This document shows, in pieces, positions 7,287 through 16,244 of a DNA stretch of 62,498 nucleotides. The stretch's first letter is position 1; each line of letters opens with the position of its first letter. This stretch comes from CAG-488 sp051881315. GTDB taxonomy: Bacteria; Bacillota; Clostridia; Oscillospirales; Acutalibacteraceae. Made by a program: the position numbers and the translations under genes. The notes beneath the pieces are model-generated. The model was given only the letters and a program-made list of their open reading frames with translations. It was not told where the DNA came from and searched no databases. The stretch covers positions 1 to 62,498 of the forward strand of contig JBJEPQ010000078.1 of the NCBI GenBank assembly GCA_051881315.1. Direction: 5' to 3'.

Positions 7287-8771
7287 TTACAGTATTATGC
7301 AAATCAGACCGCTGCAGCCTTCGTTGATAACCTTTTCGAGAGTTTCCTGAAGCTTCATTCTTGCGTCTGTCGGCATCCTGAACAGCTTGTTGTGAAGCCC
7401 CTCGTTTACAAGCTCATGCAGAGATTTTCCGAAAATATTTGACTGCCAGATCTGTGTCGGGTTTTCCTCAAACTCCTTGAGCAGATACATGACAAGATCC
7501 TCGGACTGGGATTCACTTCCGACAAGGGGAGCAACCTCGGTGTGAGTGTTGACCTTCATCATATGTATTGACGGTGCGGAGGCTTTAAGTCTGACGCCGT
7601 ATTTTCCACCCTGCTTCATTATTTCGGGTTCTTCAAGATGAAGCTCCTCCATAGTCGGCATAACTATTCCGTAGCCTGTCGCTTCAACCTCATCGAGTGC
7701 ATTTTTAATTCTGTCATAGGATTTTTTCGTCTGAGCAAGCTCGCCGATGCAGTTCATCAGATCTTCTTCATTGTCTATATTGAGCTTCGTTTTCTCGGAA
7801 ATTATCTTATAAAACATCGAGTTTTCAATGCTTAAAGTAACGACCGCACTTCCGTCGGAAAGATTGAGCGTTTTCATAATTGATTTGCTGACATATTTGC
7901 AGCTGTTAAGGGTTGCGGAGAAATTGTTGACATCTCTTATACGGCTTAATTGAGCGGCTTCTTTTTTAACCGAATCGAAAATATCACGCTTGAGCCAATG
8001 TCCTTTATCGAGACCTGTCACCCAGCCGGGAAGCTCAACGCAAACCTCCTGAATCGGAAATTCAAAAAGAATCTGAGCAAGTATTGCCTTGATTTTTTCC
8101 TCGTCAAGCTCAAGACAGTTTACAGGCATAACGGGAACATTGTATTTGCTTGAAAGCTGAGAGCCGAGCTTTCTCGTTTCATCTGCTTCGGGATCGGTGC
8201 TGTTAAGAAGTACGATAAACGGCTTGTTAAGCTCCTTTAATTCTCCGACCACTCTTTCCTCAGCTTCGGCATATTCTTCCCTCGGAATGTCGCTGATTGA
8301 GCCGTCCGTTGTAACAACAAGACCGATTGTCGAATGTTCCGTAATGACCTTTTGCGTGCCGATCTCCGCCGCCATATTGAAAGGAATTTCTTTCTCAAAC
8401 CACGGTGTTTTCACCATTCTCGGCTGGTCGTTTTCGATATAACCGAGGGAGCTTGGTACGATGTAGCCGACGCAGTCAATCATTCTTACGCTGAAATGAG
8501 CGTTGTCGGGCAGGTTTACTTCAACGGCGTTTTCCGGAATAAACTTAGGCTCCGTTGTCATTATCGTTCTGCCCGAAGCAGACTGCGGCAGTTCGTCGGT
8601 GGCTCGTTCTTTCTTGCTCTGATCCTCGATGTTCGGAATAACGAGAGAGTCCATAAAACGCTTGATAAACGTTGATTTTCCCGTTCTGACAGGACCTACA
8701 ACGCCGATATAGATATCGCCGCCCGTCCTCGTTTGAATGTCCTTATAAATGCTTGTACTTGCAGCTGACAT
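7287..8771 (-). CDS. spoIVA: Stage IV sporulation protein A (spore coat ATPase)
   Basis: This 494-residue protein (B. subtilis SpoIVA is 492) is the ATP-hydrolysing structural protein that polymerises on the forespore outer membrane as the coat basement layer. The Walker A GPVRTGKST is at residues 26-34, and the N-terminal TRAFAC-like domain includes MIDCVGYIVPS. The middle and C-terminal parts and the short hydrophobic end GLICIIL match the family. The start at 8771 is chosen because GGAGGAGAAATT precedes it; an upstream in-frame ATG at 8795 has no such site. SpoIVA is recruited by SpoVM, whose gene I recognise at 53329-53418. A candidate sigma-E promoter lies upstream. The gene proves the host is a spore former by descent. 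Confidence 0.97.
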   Translation of the reverse strand: MSAASTSIYKDIQTRTGGDIYIGVVGPVRTGKSTFIKRFMDSLVIPNIEDQSKKERATDELPQSASGRTIMTTEPKFIPENAVEVNLPDNAHFSVRMIDCVGYIVPSSLGYIENDQPRMVKTPWFEKEIPFNMAAEIGTQKVITEHSTIGLVVTTDGSISDIPREEYAEAEERVVGELKELNKPFIVLLNSTDPEADETRKLGSQLSSKYNVPVMPVNCLELDEEKIKAILAQILFEFPIQEVCVELPGWVTGLDKGHWLKRDIFDSVKKEAAQLSRIRDVNNFSATLNSCKYVSKSIMKTLNLSDGSAVVTLSIENSMFYKIISEKTKLNIDNEEDLMNCIGELAQTKKSYDRIKNALDEVEATGYGIVMPTMEELHLEEPEIMKQGGKYGVRLKASAPSIHMMKVNTHTEVAPLVGSESQSEDLVMYLLKEFEENPTQIWQSNIFGKSLHELVNEGLHNKLFRMPTDARMKLQETLEKVINEGCSGLICIIL

Positions 8772-8808
8772 AATTTCTCCTCCGTTCAGGCACATTGTTT
8801 TTTGTTAA

Positions 8809-8837
8809 TACATATGTCGTTAGGACGAGATTTATGA
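8809..8837 (-). promoter_or_regulatory. Candidate sigma-E promoter for spoIVA
   Basis: On the minus strand TCATAAA (8831-8837) and CATATGTA (8809-8816) are 14 nt apart. This fits the spacing and partial consensus of mother-cell sigma-E promoters (about KMATATT-N14-CATACAHT). In B. subtilis spoIVA is known to be sigma-E dependent. The match is partial, so this is a candidate. Confidence 0.4.
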
Positions 8838-8861
8838 AAAGCTGAGCTGTCAGGTGCAGAA

Positions 8862-9821
8862 TTATTTGTTTACAACATTTATGGGGTTTCCGTCAAGGAA
8901 CGAGGTCAGGTTTTTGTAAACAATATCGAGAAGCCTGACTCTCGTTTCATAGCCTGCCCAAGCAATATGGGGCGTAATTATGCAATTTTTACAGGAGAGC
9001 AGGGGATTGTCGGCTTTCGGCGGCTCGCAGGATAACACGTCAACCGCCGCACCTGCGATACGTCCGCTGTTGAGAGCGTCAGCGAGAGCCTGTTCGTCGA
9101 TAATTGGTCCTCTTGCCGTGTTTATGATAATAGCGTTTTTCTTCATTTTTGAAATGAAGCTTTCGTTTACCGTTCCCTTTGTTTCTTCGGTCAAGGGACA
9201 ATGGAAAGAGATTATATCGCTTTTCTCTGCAAGCTCGTCAAGAGATACAAATTTAAAATTGCTGAAGTTCGGCTGAGGCTTTGGATTGTGTACGGCACAA
9301 AGAATGTACATACCGAAAGCGTCGGCGATCTTTGCCGTTTCGTATCCGATCTGACCGAAGCCGACTATACCGATCGTCTTTCCTGCAAGCTCGATAAGCT
9401 GAGTTTTCTGAAAGCAGAAATCCTTGCAGGAGGTCCATTCACCGTTATGAACAGCTTTGTCGTGAACGGCAACTCTGTTGTAAATTTCAAGAATAAGCGC
9501 AAAGGTGAGCTGAGCGACCGCCGTAGTGGAATAGCTCGGAACGTTGCATACCGTAACTCCGTGCTTTTTTGCGGAGACGATGTCAACAACATTGTAGCCT
9601 GTTGCTAAAATTCCTATATACCTGAGCTTCGGAAGCTGTGAAATTATTTCTTCGTCAAGCACAACCTTGTTGTCGAGAATAATCTCGGCGTCCTTACAGC
9701 GTTCAAGGATTTCCTCCCGTGAAGTTCGGTCATAAACATGAAGCTCACCGAGCTTTTCAAATTCCTCCCAGCTAAGATCGCCGGGATTTAATGTGTAGGC
9801 GTCTAAAATTACAATTTTCAT
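8862..9821 (-). CDS. D-2-hydroxyacid dehydrogenase (glycerate dehydrogenase-like)
   Basis: This 319-residue NAD(P)H-dependent oxidoreductase interconverts 2-keto acids and D-2-hydroxy acids. The Rossmann motif GIVGFGQIG is at residues 151-159. The catalytic triad is visible: R237 in NTARGP, E266 in SCEPP and H285 in TPHIAW. The last motif, TPHIAWA rather than TPHxg, and the overall length point to the hydroxypyruvate reductase/glycerate dehydrogenase subgroup, though lactate-type activity cannot be excluded. A GGAGGAAACGGT ribosome site precedes the ATG. It is transcribed divergently from the GH13 gene and lies 90 nt upstream of spoIVA on the same strand, probably independently of it. Confidence 0.88.
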   Translation of the reverse strand: MKIVILDAYTLNPGDLSWEEFEKLGELHVYDRTSREEILERCKDAEIILDNKVVLDEEIISQLPKLRYIGILATGYNVVDIVSAKKHGVTVCNVPSYSTTAVAQLTFALILEIYNRVAVHDKAVHNGEWTSCKDFCFQKTQLIELAGKTIGIVGFGQIGYETAKIADAFGMYILCAVHNPKPQPNFSNFKFVSLDELAEKSDIISFHCPLTEETKGTVNESFISKMKKNAIIINTARGPIIDEQALADALNSGRIAGAAVDVLSCEPPKADNPLLSCKNCIITPHIAWAGYETRVRLLDIVYKNLTSFLDGNPINVVNK

Positions 9822-9851
9822 ACCGTTTCCTCCATAAAATAATCTGATAAA

Positions 9852-9880
9852 ATTATAATATATTACTTGCGATTTGTGAA
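9852..9880 (-). promoter_or_regulatory. Sigma-A promoter for the dehydrogenase gene
   Basis: On the minus strand TTCACA (9875-9880) and a perfect TATAAT (9852-9857) are 17 nt apart, about 30 nt before the start codon. It is back to back with the GH13 promoter at 9905-9933. Confidence 0.65.
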
Positions 9881-9904
9881 GTGGCTGAGACGATTATTTT
9901 TTTA

Positions 9905-9933
9905 TTGCTATTGAGAAAATCGTATGTTATAAT
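9905..9933 (+). promoter_or_regulatory. Sigma-A promoter for the GH13/LRR unit
   Basis: TTGCTA (9905-9910) and a perfect TATAAT (9928-9933) are 17 nt apart, 24 nt before the ATG at 9958. The short leader leaves room only for a ribosome site (GGGGTGA). Confidence 0.65.
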
Positions 9934-9957
9934 AAAAGAAAAAATCGGGGTGACACT

Positions 9958-11628
9958 ATGGCTGATATCAAAAAAACCTGGTACAAGGAAATGTGCGTTT
10001 ATCAGATCTGGACGAGGAGCTTCTGCGACAGCAACGGCGACGGCATAGGCGATCTTCCGGGAGTTTACAGTAAGCTTGATTATTTGAAGGAGCTCGGTGT
10101 TGACGGAATTTGGTTTTCGCCGATTTATCCTACGCCGAATGCCGACTACGGCTACGATATTTCCGATTACAGGAATATCAATCCCGAATTCGGTACGCTC
10201 GATGATTTCAAAATGATACTTGACGGCGCACATGAACGAGGAATGAAAGTGTTTATGGATCTTGTTGTCAACCATACCTCCGACGAGCATGAGTGGTTCA
10301 AGGAGAGCGCAAAGAGCGTTGACAATCCTTATCACGATTATTACATATGGCGTAAGGGCAAGGGCAACAAGCCGCCGAACAACTGGCTTTCCACCTTTGA
10401 GGGCGGAGCATGGGAGTACAATCCCGAAATAGATGAATATTATCTTCACGTTTTTGCAAAAAAACAGCCTGACCTCAATATGGACAATCCGAAAGTGCGT
10501 CAGGAAGTTAAGGACATAATGCGTTTCTGGCTCGACATGGGTGTTGACGGTTTTAGAGAGGACGTTATAACGTTTATCTCAAAAAAAGAGGGACTGCCCG
10601 ACGGTTTTCCGCTTCCCGTTGCAACAGGTGTTGAGCATTACAAGCACGGACCGCATCTTGAAGAATATCTCGATGAATTCAAGCGTGATGTTTACGACCA
10701 TTACGATTGCTTTACGGTCGGCGAAGGTCCGATGTCCGATATCAAGATGGCAAAGGATTTTGTCACCGAGGGACCTAATCAGAAGCTCAATATGATGATC
10801 TCATTTGAACATATGAACGCAAACTGCTTTATGGTTGACTGGGTTAAAACTCCGTTCAATCTTATCAAGCTGAAATCCACCCTTTCAAAATGGCAGTACG
10901 GTCTTTATCCAAAGGGCTGGAACTGTCTGTATATCGAAAACCACGATCACGCAAGAATAATTGAACGCTACGGCAATATCAACTACCGTGTCGAAAGCGG
11001 AAAAATGCTTGCGGCGATGTATTTCCTGCTCTGCGGTACTCCTTTTATCTATCAGGGACAGGAGATAGGCATGACAAACCTTCTTTTTGATAAGATATCG
11101 GATTACAAGGACGTTATGACCTTTAACAACTGGAAGATTTTCAAGAAGCTCGGTTTCAGCGAGAAGCAATTCCTGAATCTTGCCAAGGATGTTAGCCGTG
11201 AGAATTCAAGAACTCCCGTTCAGTGGTCTGAGGCGGATAACGCAGGCTTTACAACCGGTACACCGTGGTTTAAGGTCAATCCGAACTATAAGGAAATCAA
11301 TGTTGAGGACGCTCTTAACGATCCCGATTCCTTGCTCAATTTCTACAAAAAGCTTATCAGGCTGAGAAAGGAAAACGAGGTTCTCATATACGGCAAGTAC
11401 AAGGAATACGATCATTTCAATCCGTTCCTTTATACCTACGAGAGAGTTTTAGGAGATAAAAGGGTTCTTGTTGTCTGCTCTTTCAAGGAAGGCTCCGTAA
11501 AGTTCAAAGCTCCCAAGGGCTACGACCTCAATAAGGGTGAGCTTGTTCTTTCAAACTATTCCGATAACAGGATTGTCAACAACGGCTTCGTTACAAAGCC
11601 GTATGAAGTCAGAGTATATATGTTCTGA
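9958..11628 (+). CDS. GH13 alpha-glucosidase / oligo-1,6-glucosidase
   Basis: This 556-residue cytoplasmic alpha-glucosidase of the GH13 oligo-1,6-glucosidase type has no signal peptide. The conserved regions are in order: DLVVNHTS (near 102-109), DGFREDVI with nucleophile D202, TVGEGP with acid/base E256, and ENHD with transition-state stabiliser D330. Val203 directly after the nucleophile is the residue associated with alpha-1,6 (isomaltose) rather than alpha-1,4 (maltose) preference in yeast and bacterial enzymes. The calcium-type DSNGDGIGDL loop is near residues 24-33. The C-terminal beta domain is complete. It should release glucose from imported isomalto- or malto-oligosaccharides. It is followed 16 nt later by a leucine-rich-repeat protein gene. 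Confidence 0.92.
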   Translation: MADIKKTWYKEMCVYQIWTRSFCDSNGDGIGDLPGVYSKLDYLKELGVDGIWFSPIYPTPNADYGYDISDYRNINPEFGTLDDFKMILDGAHERGMKVFMDLVVNHTSDEHEWFKESAKSVDNPYHDYYIWRKGKGNKPPNNWLSTFEGGAWEYNPEIDEYYLHVFAKKQPDLNMDNPKVRQEVKDIMRFWLDMGVDGFREDVITFISKKEGLPDGFPLPVATGVEHYKHGPHLEEYLDEFKRDVYDHYDCFTVGEGPMSDIKMAKDFVTEGPNQKLNMMISFEHMNANCFMVDWVKTPFNLIKLKSTLSKWQYGLYPKGWNCLYIENHDHARIIERYGNINYRVESGKMLAAMYFLLCGTPFIYQGQEIGMTNLLFDKISDYKDVMTFNNWKIFKKLGFSEKQFLNLAKDVSRENSRTPVQWSEADNAGFTTGTPWFKVNPNYKEINVEDALNDPDSLLNFYKKLIRLRKENEVLIYGKYKEYDHFNPFLYTYERVLGDKRVLVVCSFKEGSVKFKAPKGYDLNKGELVLSNYSDNRIVNNGFVTKPYEVRVYMF

Positions 11629-11644
11629 AAAGGTGAAATTTTAT

Positions 11645-12562
11645 ATGAAAAATGCAATTAAGGTTCTTTGCTTTACGCTTGCCGTAATGGTTGTCATCGT
11701 ATCCTCATTCCTCATTTATTTTAAATGGGATAAGACGGATTTTGAATACATTGATTCAACCGAAAAAGGTGAAGTGATAATAACAGCCTACAAGGGCGAC
11801 AGCAAAAACATCATAATCCCGTCAAGGCTCAGAGGTAAGAAGGTCACTCAGATCGACTCGGGCAGCTTTGAAGAAAGCAACATCACTTCGATCGAGATCG
11901 GCGATAATGTCACTTATATCGGCAAAAGCGCATTCAGAGAATGTAAAAACCTCAAAACCGTCAAATTAGGAAAATCTATTCTGAACATTGACGAGGGTGC
12001 TTTCAATGAGTGCTCTGCACTTGAGGAGATCACCTTGCCGAAAAGTCTTGAAAAGCTCGGCGGAAGCATCTTTGCAGGCTGTACTTCGCTGAAAAAAGTT
12101 ACCGTTGAGGACGGCGGAAATTTCGTAATTAAAGACGGCGTGCTGTTCTCCTCCGATATGAAAACCCTGTACTTTGCCCTGCCTTATGAAAATCTCGGCA
12201 ACTATGTCTGCCCCGACTCGGTCGAGGAGATTAAACCGCTCGCATTTTATGAGTGTGCTTCATTGACGGGTTTTACTTTTTCAAATAAAGTAAAAATTGT
12301 TCCTCAGGGCGTATTCGTACTTTGCACACAGCTAAAGGAGCTTACAATCCCCGATTCCGTAACCCAGCTCGGAGCGGCTTTGATTACAGGCTCGGGAGTA
12401 AAGAAGATTACAATTCCCGCTTCCGTCAAGGTTATCGACGGCAGTGCTTTTATTCAGACTGACGGTAATGTCGATTCGTCGCTTGTCATCAGAACGACCT
12501 CAGGCTCCAAAGCGGAAACCTACGCTAAGGAAAAGAGCTTAAAGGTTGAAATAATTAAATAA
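11645..12562 (+). CDS. Membrane-anchored leucine-rich-repeat (BspA-type) protein
   Basis: This 305-residue protein has one N-terminal transmembrane or signal-anchor segment (about residues 6-27). Repeats of the LRR_5/BspA kind follow, seen as recurrent I-x-x-x-A/S-F-x-x-C-x-x-L-x-x-I/V units such as IGKSAFRECKNLKTVKLG and IDEGAFNECSALEEITLP, with a final TIPASVKVIDGSAF. Such proteins face the outside and often bind host or matrix ligands, but no specific partner can be named. The start at 11645 follows AAAGGTG; longer in-frame starts lie inside the upstream gene. It probably shares the GH13 promoter and ends at a strong terminator. Confidence 0.75.
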   Translation: MKNAIKVLCFTLAVMVVIVSSFLIYFKWDKTDFEYIDSTEKGEVIITAYKGDSKNIIIPSRLRGKKVTQIDSGSFEESNITSIEIGDNVTYIGKSAFRECKNLKTVKLGKSILNIDEGAFNECSALEEITLPKSLEKLGGSIFAGCTSLKKVTVEDGGNFVIKDGVLFSSDMKTLYFALPYENLGNYVCPDSVEEIKPLAFYECASLTGFTFSNKVKIVPQGVFVLCTQLKELTIPDSVTQLGAALITGSGVKKITIPASVKVIDGSAFIQTDGNVDSSLVIRTTSGSKAETYAKEKSLKVEIIK

Positions 12563-12573
12563 ACCGAAAAAAA

Positions 12574-12612
12574 TCCCCGTTTGTCAGAAAAAAAGCTTGT
12601 GACAAACGGGGA
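12574..12612. terminator. Strong bidirectional terminator
   Basis: A perfect 13-bp stem (TCCCCGTTTGTCA at 12574-12586 with TGACAAACGGGGA at 12600-12612) has A-rich sequence on the left and a T-rich tail on the right. It can therefore stop both the LRR transcript and the convergent mutarotase transcript. Confidence 0.9.
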
Positions 12613-12625
12613 ATATTATTTTTTA

Positions 12626-13480
12626 TTATTCGATTATCTCTGCGCTCCAGGGGAATACAAATTCCTCACCCGGCTCGATTTTCTGAATGAGACGCTTTTC
12701 CGAAAAATCGTTTTTGACTTCTCTTGAATCGTTTACACCGTACCACGGCTCGATGCAGACATATTCTGCACCCGGCTTTGCCCAGATGCCGAGAACGGGA
12801 GCTTTACCGAAATTAAACTTGATATACTGCGGACGGAAATCGCTCTTGAGGTAAACCGTATCGGACTTCATACCCGAAAGAACAAGTGCGTCGCCCTCGA
12901 AAATATCCTTTGTGATAACGATAGTTGTTTCGTTGTCGAGGGTGGGGTAGTGCTTGCCGTCAAGGATCGAATCCGTGTCAATCTTCTCGCAGACGAGCTT
13001 TTCAGGCTCGGCAAATTCAAGTCTGTCGCCGATCTTGCAGTTAAAGCCGGGATGCGCTCCGATTGAGAAGTACATCGCACCGTCGCCCTCGTTCTTAACA
13101 GTATGTGTTACGGTGAGCTTCTTGCCGCAGAGCCTGAACTCAATATCAAGAACATATTTGAACGGATAACGCTCAAGCGATTCGTCATTCCATTTCTGAG
13201 TAAGGGTTATGTAATCCTCGCCCTGTTCTTTTAATTCAAAGTCTCTTTTTCTCGCAATTCCGTGACGGAACATTTCGTATTCCTTGCCGTCAACCTTGTA
13301 TTTGTTATCAAGCAAGGTGCCGACAATCGGGAAAAGAACAGGGGACTGACCGTACCAAACGTCGGGATTTCCCTGCCACAGATATTCAATATTGCTATCC
13401 TCGGATTTAAAGGATGAAAGCTCGGCTCCGTACTGCTTGACAGCAATACTCACCGAATTATTTTTCAAAGTAAATTTCAC
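12626..13480 (-). CDS. Aldose 1-epimerase family (LacX-like) protein
   Basis: This 284-residue beta-sandwich protein of the galactose mutarotase-like superfamily should interconvert alpha and beta anomers of free or phosphorylated aldoses. Family marks are the FPIVGTL segment, MFRHGIARKRDFE with an early histidine, SIGAHPGFN with the second conserved His, and late CIEPWYGVND containing the catalytic-position Glu. The pattern fits the LacX subgroup better than GalM. The GTG at 13480 follows AAAGGAG and is chosen; an upstream in-frame ATG at 13537 lacks a site and overlaps the promoter. It is transcribed divergently from ftsK. Confidence 0.82.
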   Translation of the reverse strand: MKFTLKNNSVSIAVKQYGAELSSFKSEDSNIEYLWQGNPDVWYGQSPVLFPIVGTLLDNKYKVDGKEYEMFRHGIARKRDFELKEQGEDYITLTQKWNDESLERYPFKYVLDIEFRLCGKKLTVTHTVKNEGDGAMYFSIGAHPGFNCKIGDRLEFAEPEKLVCEKIDTDSILDGKHYPTLDNETTIVITKDIFEGDALVLSGMKSDTVYLKSDFRPQYIKFNFGKAPVLGIWAKPGAEYVCIEPWYGVNDSREVKNDFSEKRLIQKIEPGEEFVFPWSAEIIE

Positions 13481-13508
13481 AATAACACTCCTTTGCTTTG
13501 TTTTCCCT

Positions 13509-13537
13509 ATTATATACAATCCGTTAAAAAAAATCAA
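13509..13537 (-). promoter_or_regulatory. Sigma-A promoter for the mutarotase gene
   Basis: On the minus strand TTGATT (13532-13537) and a perfect TATAAT (13509-13514) are 17 nt apart, about 28 nt before the GTG start. Its -35 box is within 9 nt of that of the divergent ftsK promoter. Confidence 0.7.
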
Positions 13538-13545
13538 TAAACATA

Positions 13546-13574
13546 TTGATATTTATAGCTAAAAATGGTATTAT
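13546..13574 (+). promoter_or_regulatory. Sigma-A promoter for ftsK and following genes
   Basis: TTGATA (13546-13551) and TATTAT (13569-13574) are 17 nt apart, 51 nt before the ATG at 13626. It is back to back with the mutarotase promoter, so one regulator could touch both. Confidence 0.6.
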
Positions 13575-13625
13575 ATACAAGATATTGGGTCATTATGTGC
13601 TATTAAATATATTTCGGAGGGTATT

Positions 13626-16241
13626 ATGGCGGCAAACAGTCAAAATAATAAAAAGAATAAGTCGTCAGCTAATAAAAAAGCTCCGGCGAAAAAGCCTGCG
13701 TCTTCGCCGCAGACTAAGAAACAGACACAGACTAAAAAGCAGACGCAGAATAAGAAAAACACTTCCGCCCCAAGGCAGAGCGCACCGCAGACGAAGAAAG
13801 AAGTTTCTCCTGCCGTGCTTCGCCAGAGAGCGGCTATAATTCTTTCCGCAATAACGGCTATTCTCCTTGCCGCAACCTTCATCAAGGGCGAAAGGGTATG
13901 GCTTGCTTTTCATAACTTCATTTTCGGTGTTTCGGGTATCTGCGCCTACGTCTGGCCGCTGATGCTTATTTACATCATCGTTACCATAGTTTCCGAAAGG
14001 TCAATCAAGCCTCTTAAAGGCAGGCTGATCGGATCTGCCCTTGCTACCGCATTTCTGTCGGGAATCGTACACGTTTTCTCGGACGGAATAGAAGCCGGCG
14101 GACTGAAAGATCAGATCGCTTATGCGTGGGATCTGCGTGATGTTGTCACTGTACACAGCGGCGGCGTTCTCGGAGCGTTCTTCGGCGGAATACCTGAGAT
14201 GCTTTTCGGTAAGACTGCGGCGGCTGTTGTACTTATTGTTTTACTGATCGCAACGGTTATGTTTGTCACGGGCGGCACTCTGCTCGGTATTTATGTTTTC
14301 ATTAAGGATAGGGTAAATGCCGCAAAGCAGAAACAGCAGGAGCGCCTTGAAGCAATTAACGGTGATCCCGACGCTCAGAATCCAGACAATTTTGTCAGAA
14401 AGAGAAAGAAATATGTTCCCGTCGATATCGGTCCCGAGGCCTACGGCACCGAGCCTGACGAGATGTATATTGACGAGCTTGTCGGCAATGCGGAAAAGCA
14501 GGACGTCAGACCTAAGACAAAAGAGCCTAAGCCCTTTGTAGTTCCGCCGACCGATACCGAAAGCAAGGCGGTTGAGCCTGAGCTTCCGCTTGATGAAATA
14601 ATCAAAAAGGTCAACGGCTCTGTCAAAGAAAAGGACAAGCCTAAATCGGACGCCAAAAAGGAGACAAAAACCGCTAAACAGGAAGAGCCTGTTCAGGTCT
14701 TCCATACCTATCAGAAGCCTCCCGTTGACTGCCTTGAATATGCAAACAATGCAAACGCAATGAACTACGAGGAGGAGCTTAAAAATAACGCTACCAAGCT
14801 TGTTGACACCCTCAACAGCTTTGGTGTTTCGACAAAGATTGTCGATATTTGCCGAGGTCCTGCCGTTACAAGATATGAGCTTCAGCCTGCGGCAGGCGTT
14901 AAGATCAGCAGGATAACCAGTCTTTCCGATGATATTGCACTTGCTCTTGCCGCTTCGGGCGTTCGTATAGAAGCTCCCATTCCGAACAAGTCTGCAATCG
15001 GAATTGAAATTCCAAACAAGAACAGAGCTACCGTTTCTCTCAGAGAGATAATCGAAACTCCCGTTTACAGGAACGCCAAGAGTAAGCTGAACGTTGCTCT
15101 CGGTAAGGATATCACAGGCAATACGATCTGTGCCGATATTGCAAAGATGCCGCATCTGCTTATTGCAGGTACTACTGGATCGGGTAAGTCGGTTTGCCTT
15201 AATTCAATGATTGTCAGCATACTTTACAATTCAACGCCCGATGAGGTCAAGCTTCTGATGATTGATCCAAAGCAGGTTGAATTTACGATTTACAACGGTA
15301 TTCCGCATCTTCTTGTTCCCGTTGTTTCCGATCCGAGGAAGGCGGCAGGTGCGCTCGGCTGGGCGGTTACCGAAATGCTTCAGAGATACAAGATGTTCTC
15401 AGAGAACAGCGTCAGAGATATCAAGGGCTTCAACAAGCTTGCCCAGACAAGTGAAACACTCACTCCGATGCCTCATATCGTTATTTTTATTGACGAGCTG
15501 TCAGACCTTATGATGGCTGCGCCGAACGAGGTTGAGGACTCAATCTGCCGTCTTGCACAGATGGCTCGTGCGGCAGGTATGCACCTTGTAATCGCAACTC
15601 AGAGACCGTCTGTAAACGTTATTACGGGTATAATCAAAGCTAACATTCCGAGCCGTATCGCTCTTTCCGTTTCTTCTCAGGTCGATTCAAGAACGATTAT
15701 CGACACTGCAGGAGCCGAAAAGCTCCTCGGAAACGGCGATATGCTGTTCAGTCCCGTCGGTGTTTCAAAGCCCGTGCGTGTTCAGGGCTGTTTCCTCTCC
15801 GACGAGGAGGTTGAAAGCGTCGTCAAGTTCATCAAAACTCAGGGTGAGGAAAAAGAATACGACGAGGAAGTTATGAAAGAGATTGAGCGTCAGGCTGTCA
15901 TTGAAAAGAAGCCTTCGTCATCTTCGTCCTCGTCTTCGGACGGCGATTCAGATGAGGGCGGCGATGAGATGATCCCGAAAGCGATCGAGGTTGTCGTTGA
16001 GGCGCAGATGGCTTCGACAACTCTTTTACAGCGCAAGCTGAAATTGGGCTATGCCCGTGCGGCAAGAATTATTGACGAGCTTGAACAAAGACAGATCGTC
16101 GGTCCGTTCGAGGGCAGTAAACCGAGAAAGGTGCTCATTTCAAAACAGCAATGGATGGAAATGAATGCGCTCGGCAATGCTTCGGCTCCGATCGAAAATC
16201 CTATTGAAACGGACGAATATGACGATGATGAAGAGGAATAA
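13626..16241 (+). CDS. ftsK: DNA translocase FtsK/SpoIIIE
   Basis: This 871-residue ATP-driven DNA pump acts at the division or sporulation septum. The order is a Lys/Gln-rich N-terminal tail (1-60), about four membrane segments (65-230), a charged linker (240-360), the alpha/beta motor domains with Walker A AGTTGSGKS near 514-522 and Walker B IVIFIDELSD near 618, then a serine-run linker (near 760-770) and the C-terminal winged-helix gamma domain (790-855) that reads polar DNA motifs (KOPS/SRS). In a spore former such a protein may do the SpoIIIE job of moving the chromosome into the forespore; a second paralogue outside the window cannot be excluded. The stop is 3 nt before the next gene. 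Confidence 0.95.
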   Translation: MAANSQNNKKNKSSANKKAPAKKPASSPQTKKQTQTKKQTQNKKNTSAPRQSAPQTKKEVSPAVLRQRAAIILSAITAILLAATFIKGERVWLAFHNFIFGVSGICAYVWPLMLIYIIVTIVSERSIKPLKGRLIGSALATAFLSGIVHVFSDGIEAGGLKDQIAYAWDLRDVVTVHSGGVLGAFFGGIPEMLFGKTAAAVVLIVLLIATVMFVTGGTLLGIYVFIKDRVNAAKQKQQERLEAINGDPDAQNPDNFVRKRKKYVPVDIGPEAYGTEPDEMYIDELVGNAEKQDVRPKTKEPKPFVVPPTDTESKAVEPELPLDEIIKKVNGSVKEKDKPKSDAKKETKTAKQEEPVQVFHTYQKPPVDCLEYANNANAMNYEEELKNNATKLVDTLNSFGVSTKIVDICRGPAVTRYELQPAAGVKISRITSLSDDIALALAASGVRIEAPIPNKSAIGIEIPNKNRATVSLREIIETPVYRNAKSKLNVALGKDITGNTICADIAKMPHLLIAGTTGSGKSVCLNSMIVSILYNSTPDEVKLLMIDPKQVEFTIYNGIPHLLVPVVSDPRKAAGALGWAVTEMLQRYKMFSENSVRDIKGFNKLAQTSETLTPMPHIVIFIDELSDLMMAAPNEVEDSICRLAQMARAAGMHLVIATQRPSVNVITGIIKANIPSRIALSVSSQVDSRTIIDTAGAEKLLGNGDMLFSPVGVSKPVRVQGCFLSDEEVESVVKFIKTQGEEKEYDEEVMKEIERQAVIEKKPSSSSSSSSDGDSDEGGDEMIPKAIEVVVEAQMASTTLLQRKLKLGYARAARIIDELEQRQIVGPFEGSKPRKVLISKQQWMEMNALGNASAPIENPIETDEYDDDEEE

Positions 16242-16244
16242 TTG

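Noticed and set aside
8830..8861. Possible terminator between the dehydrogenase and spoIVA
   Set aside because: Only a 4-bp stem (CTGA/TCAG) without a T-run is visible.
15908..15945. Serine-run region in ftsK as a possible frameshift hot spot
   Set aside because: The frame continues through it into a normal gamma domain; it is a flexible linker.
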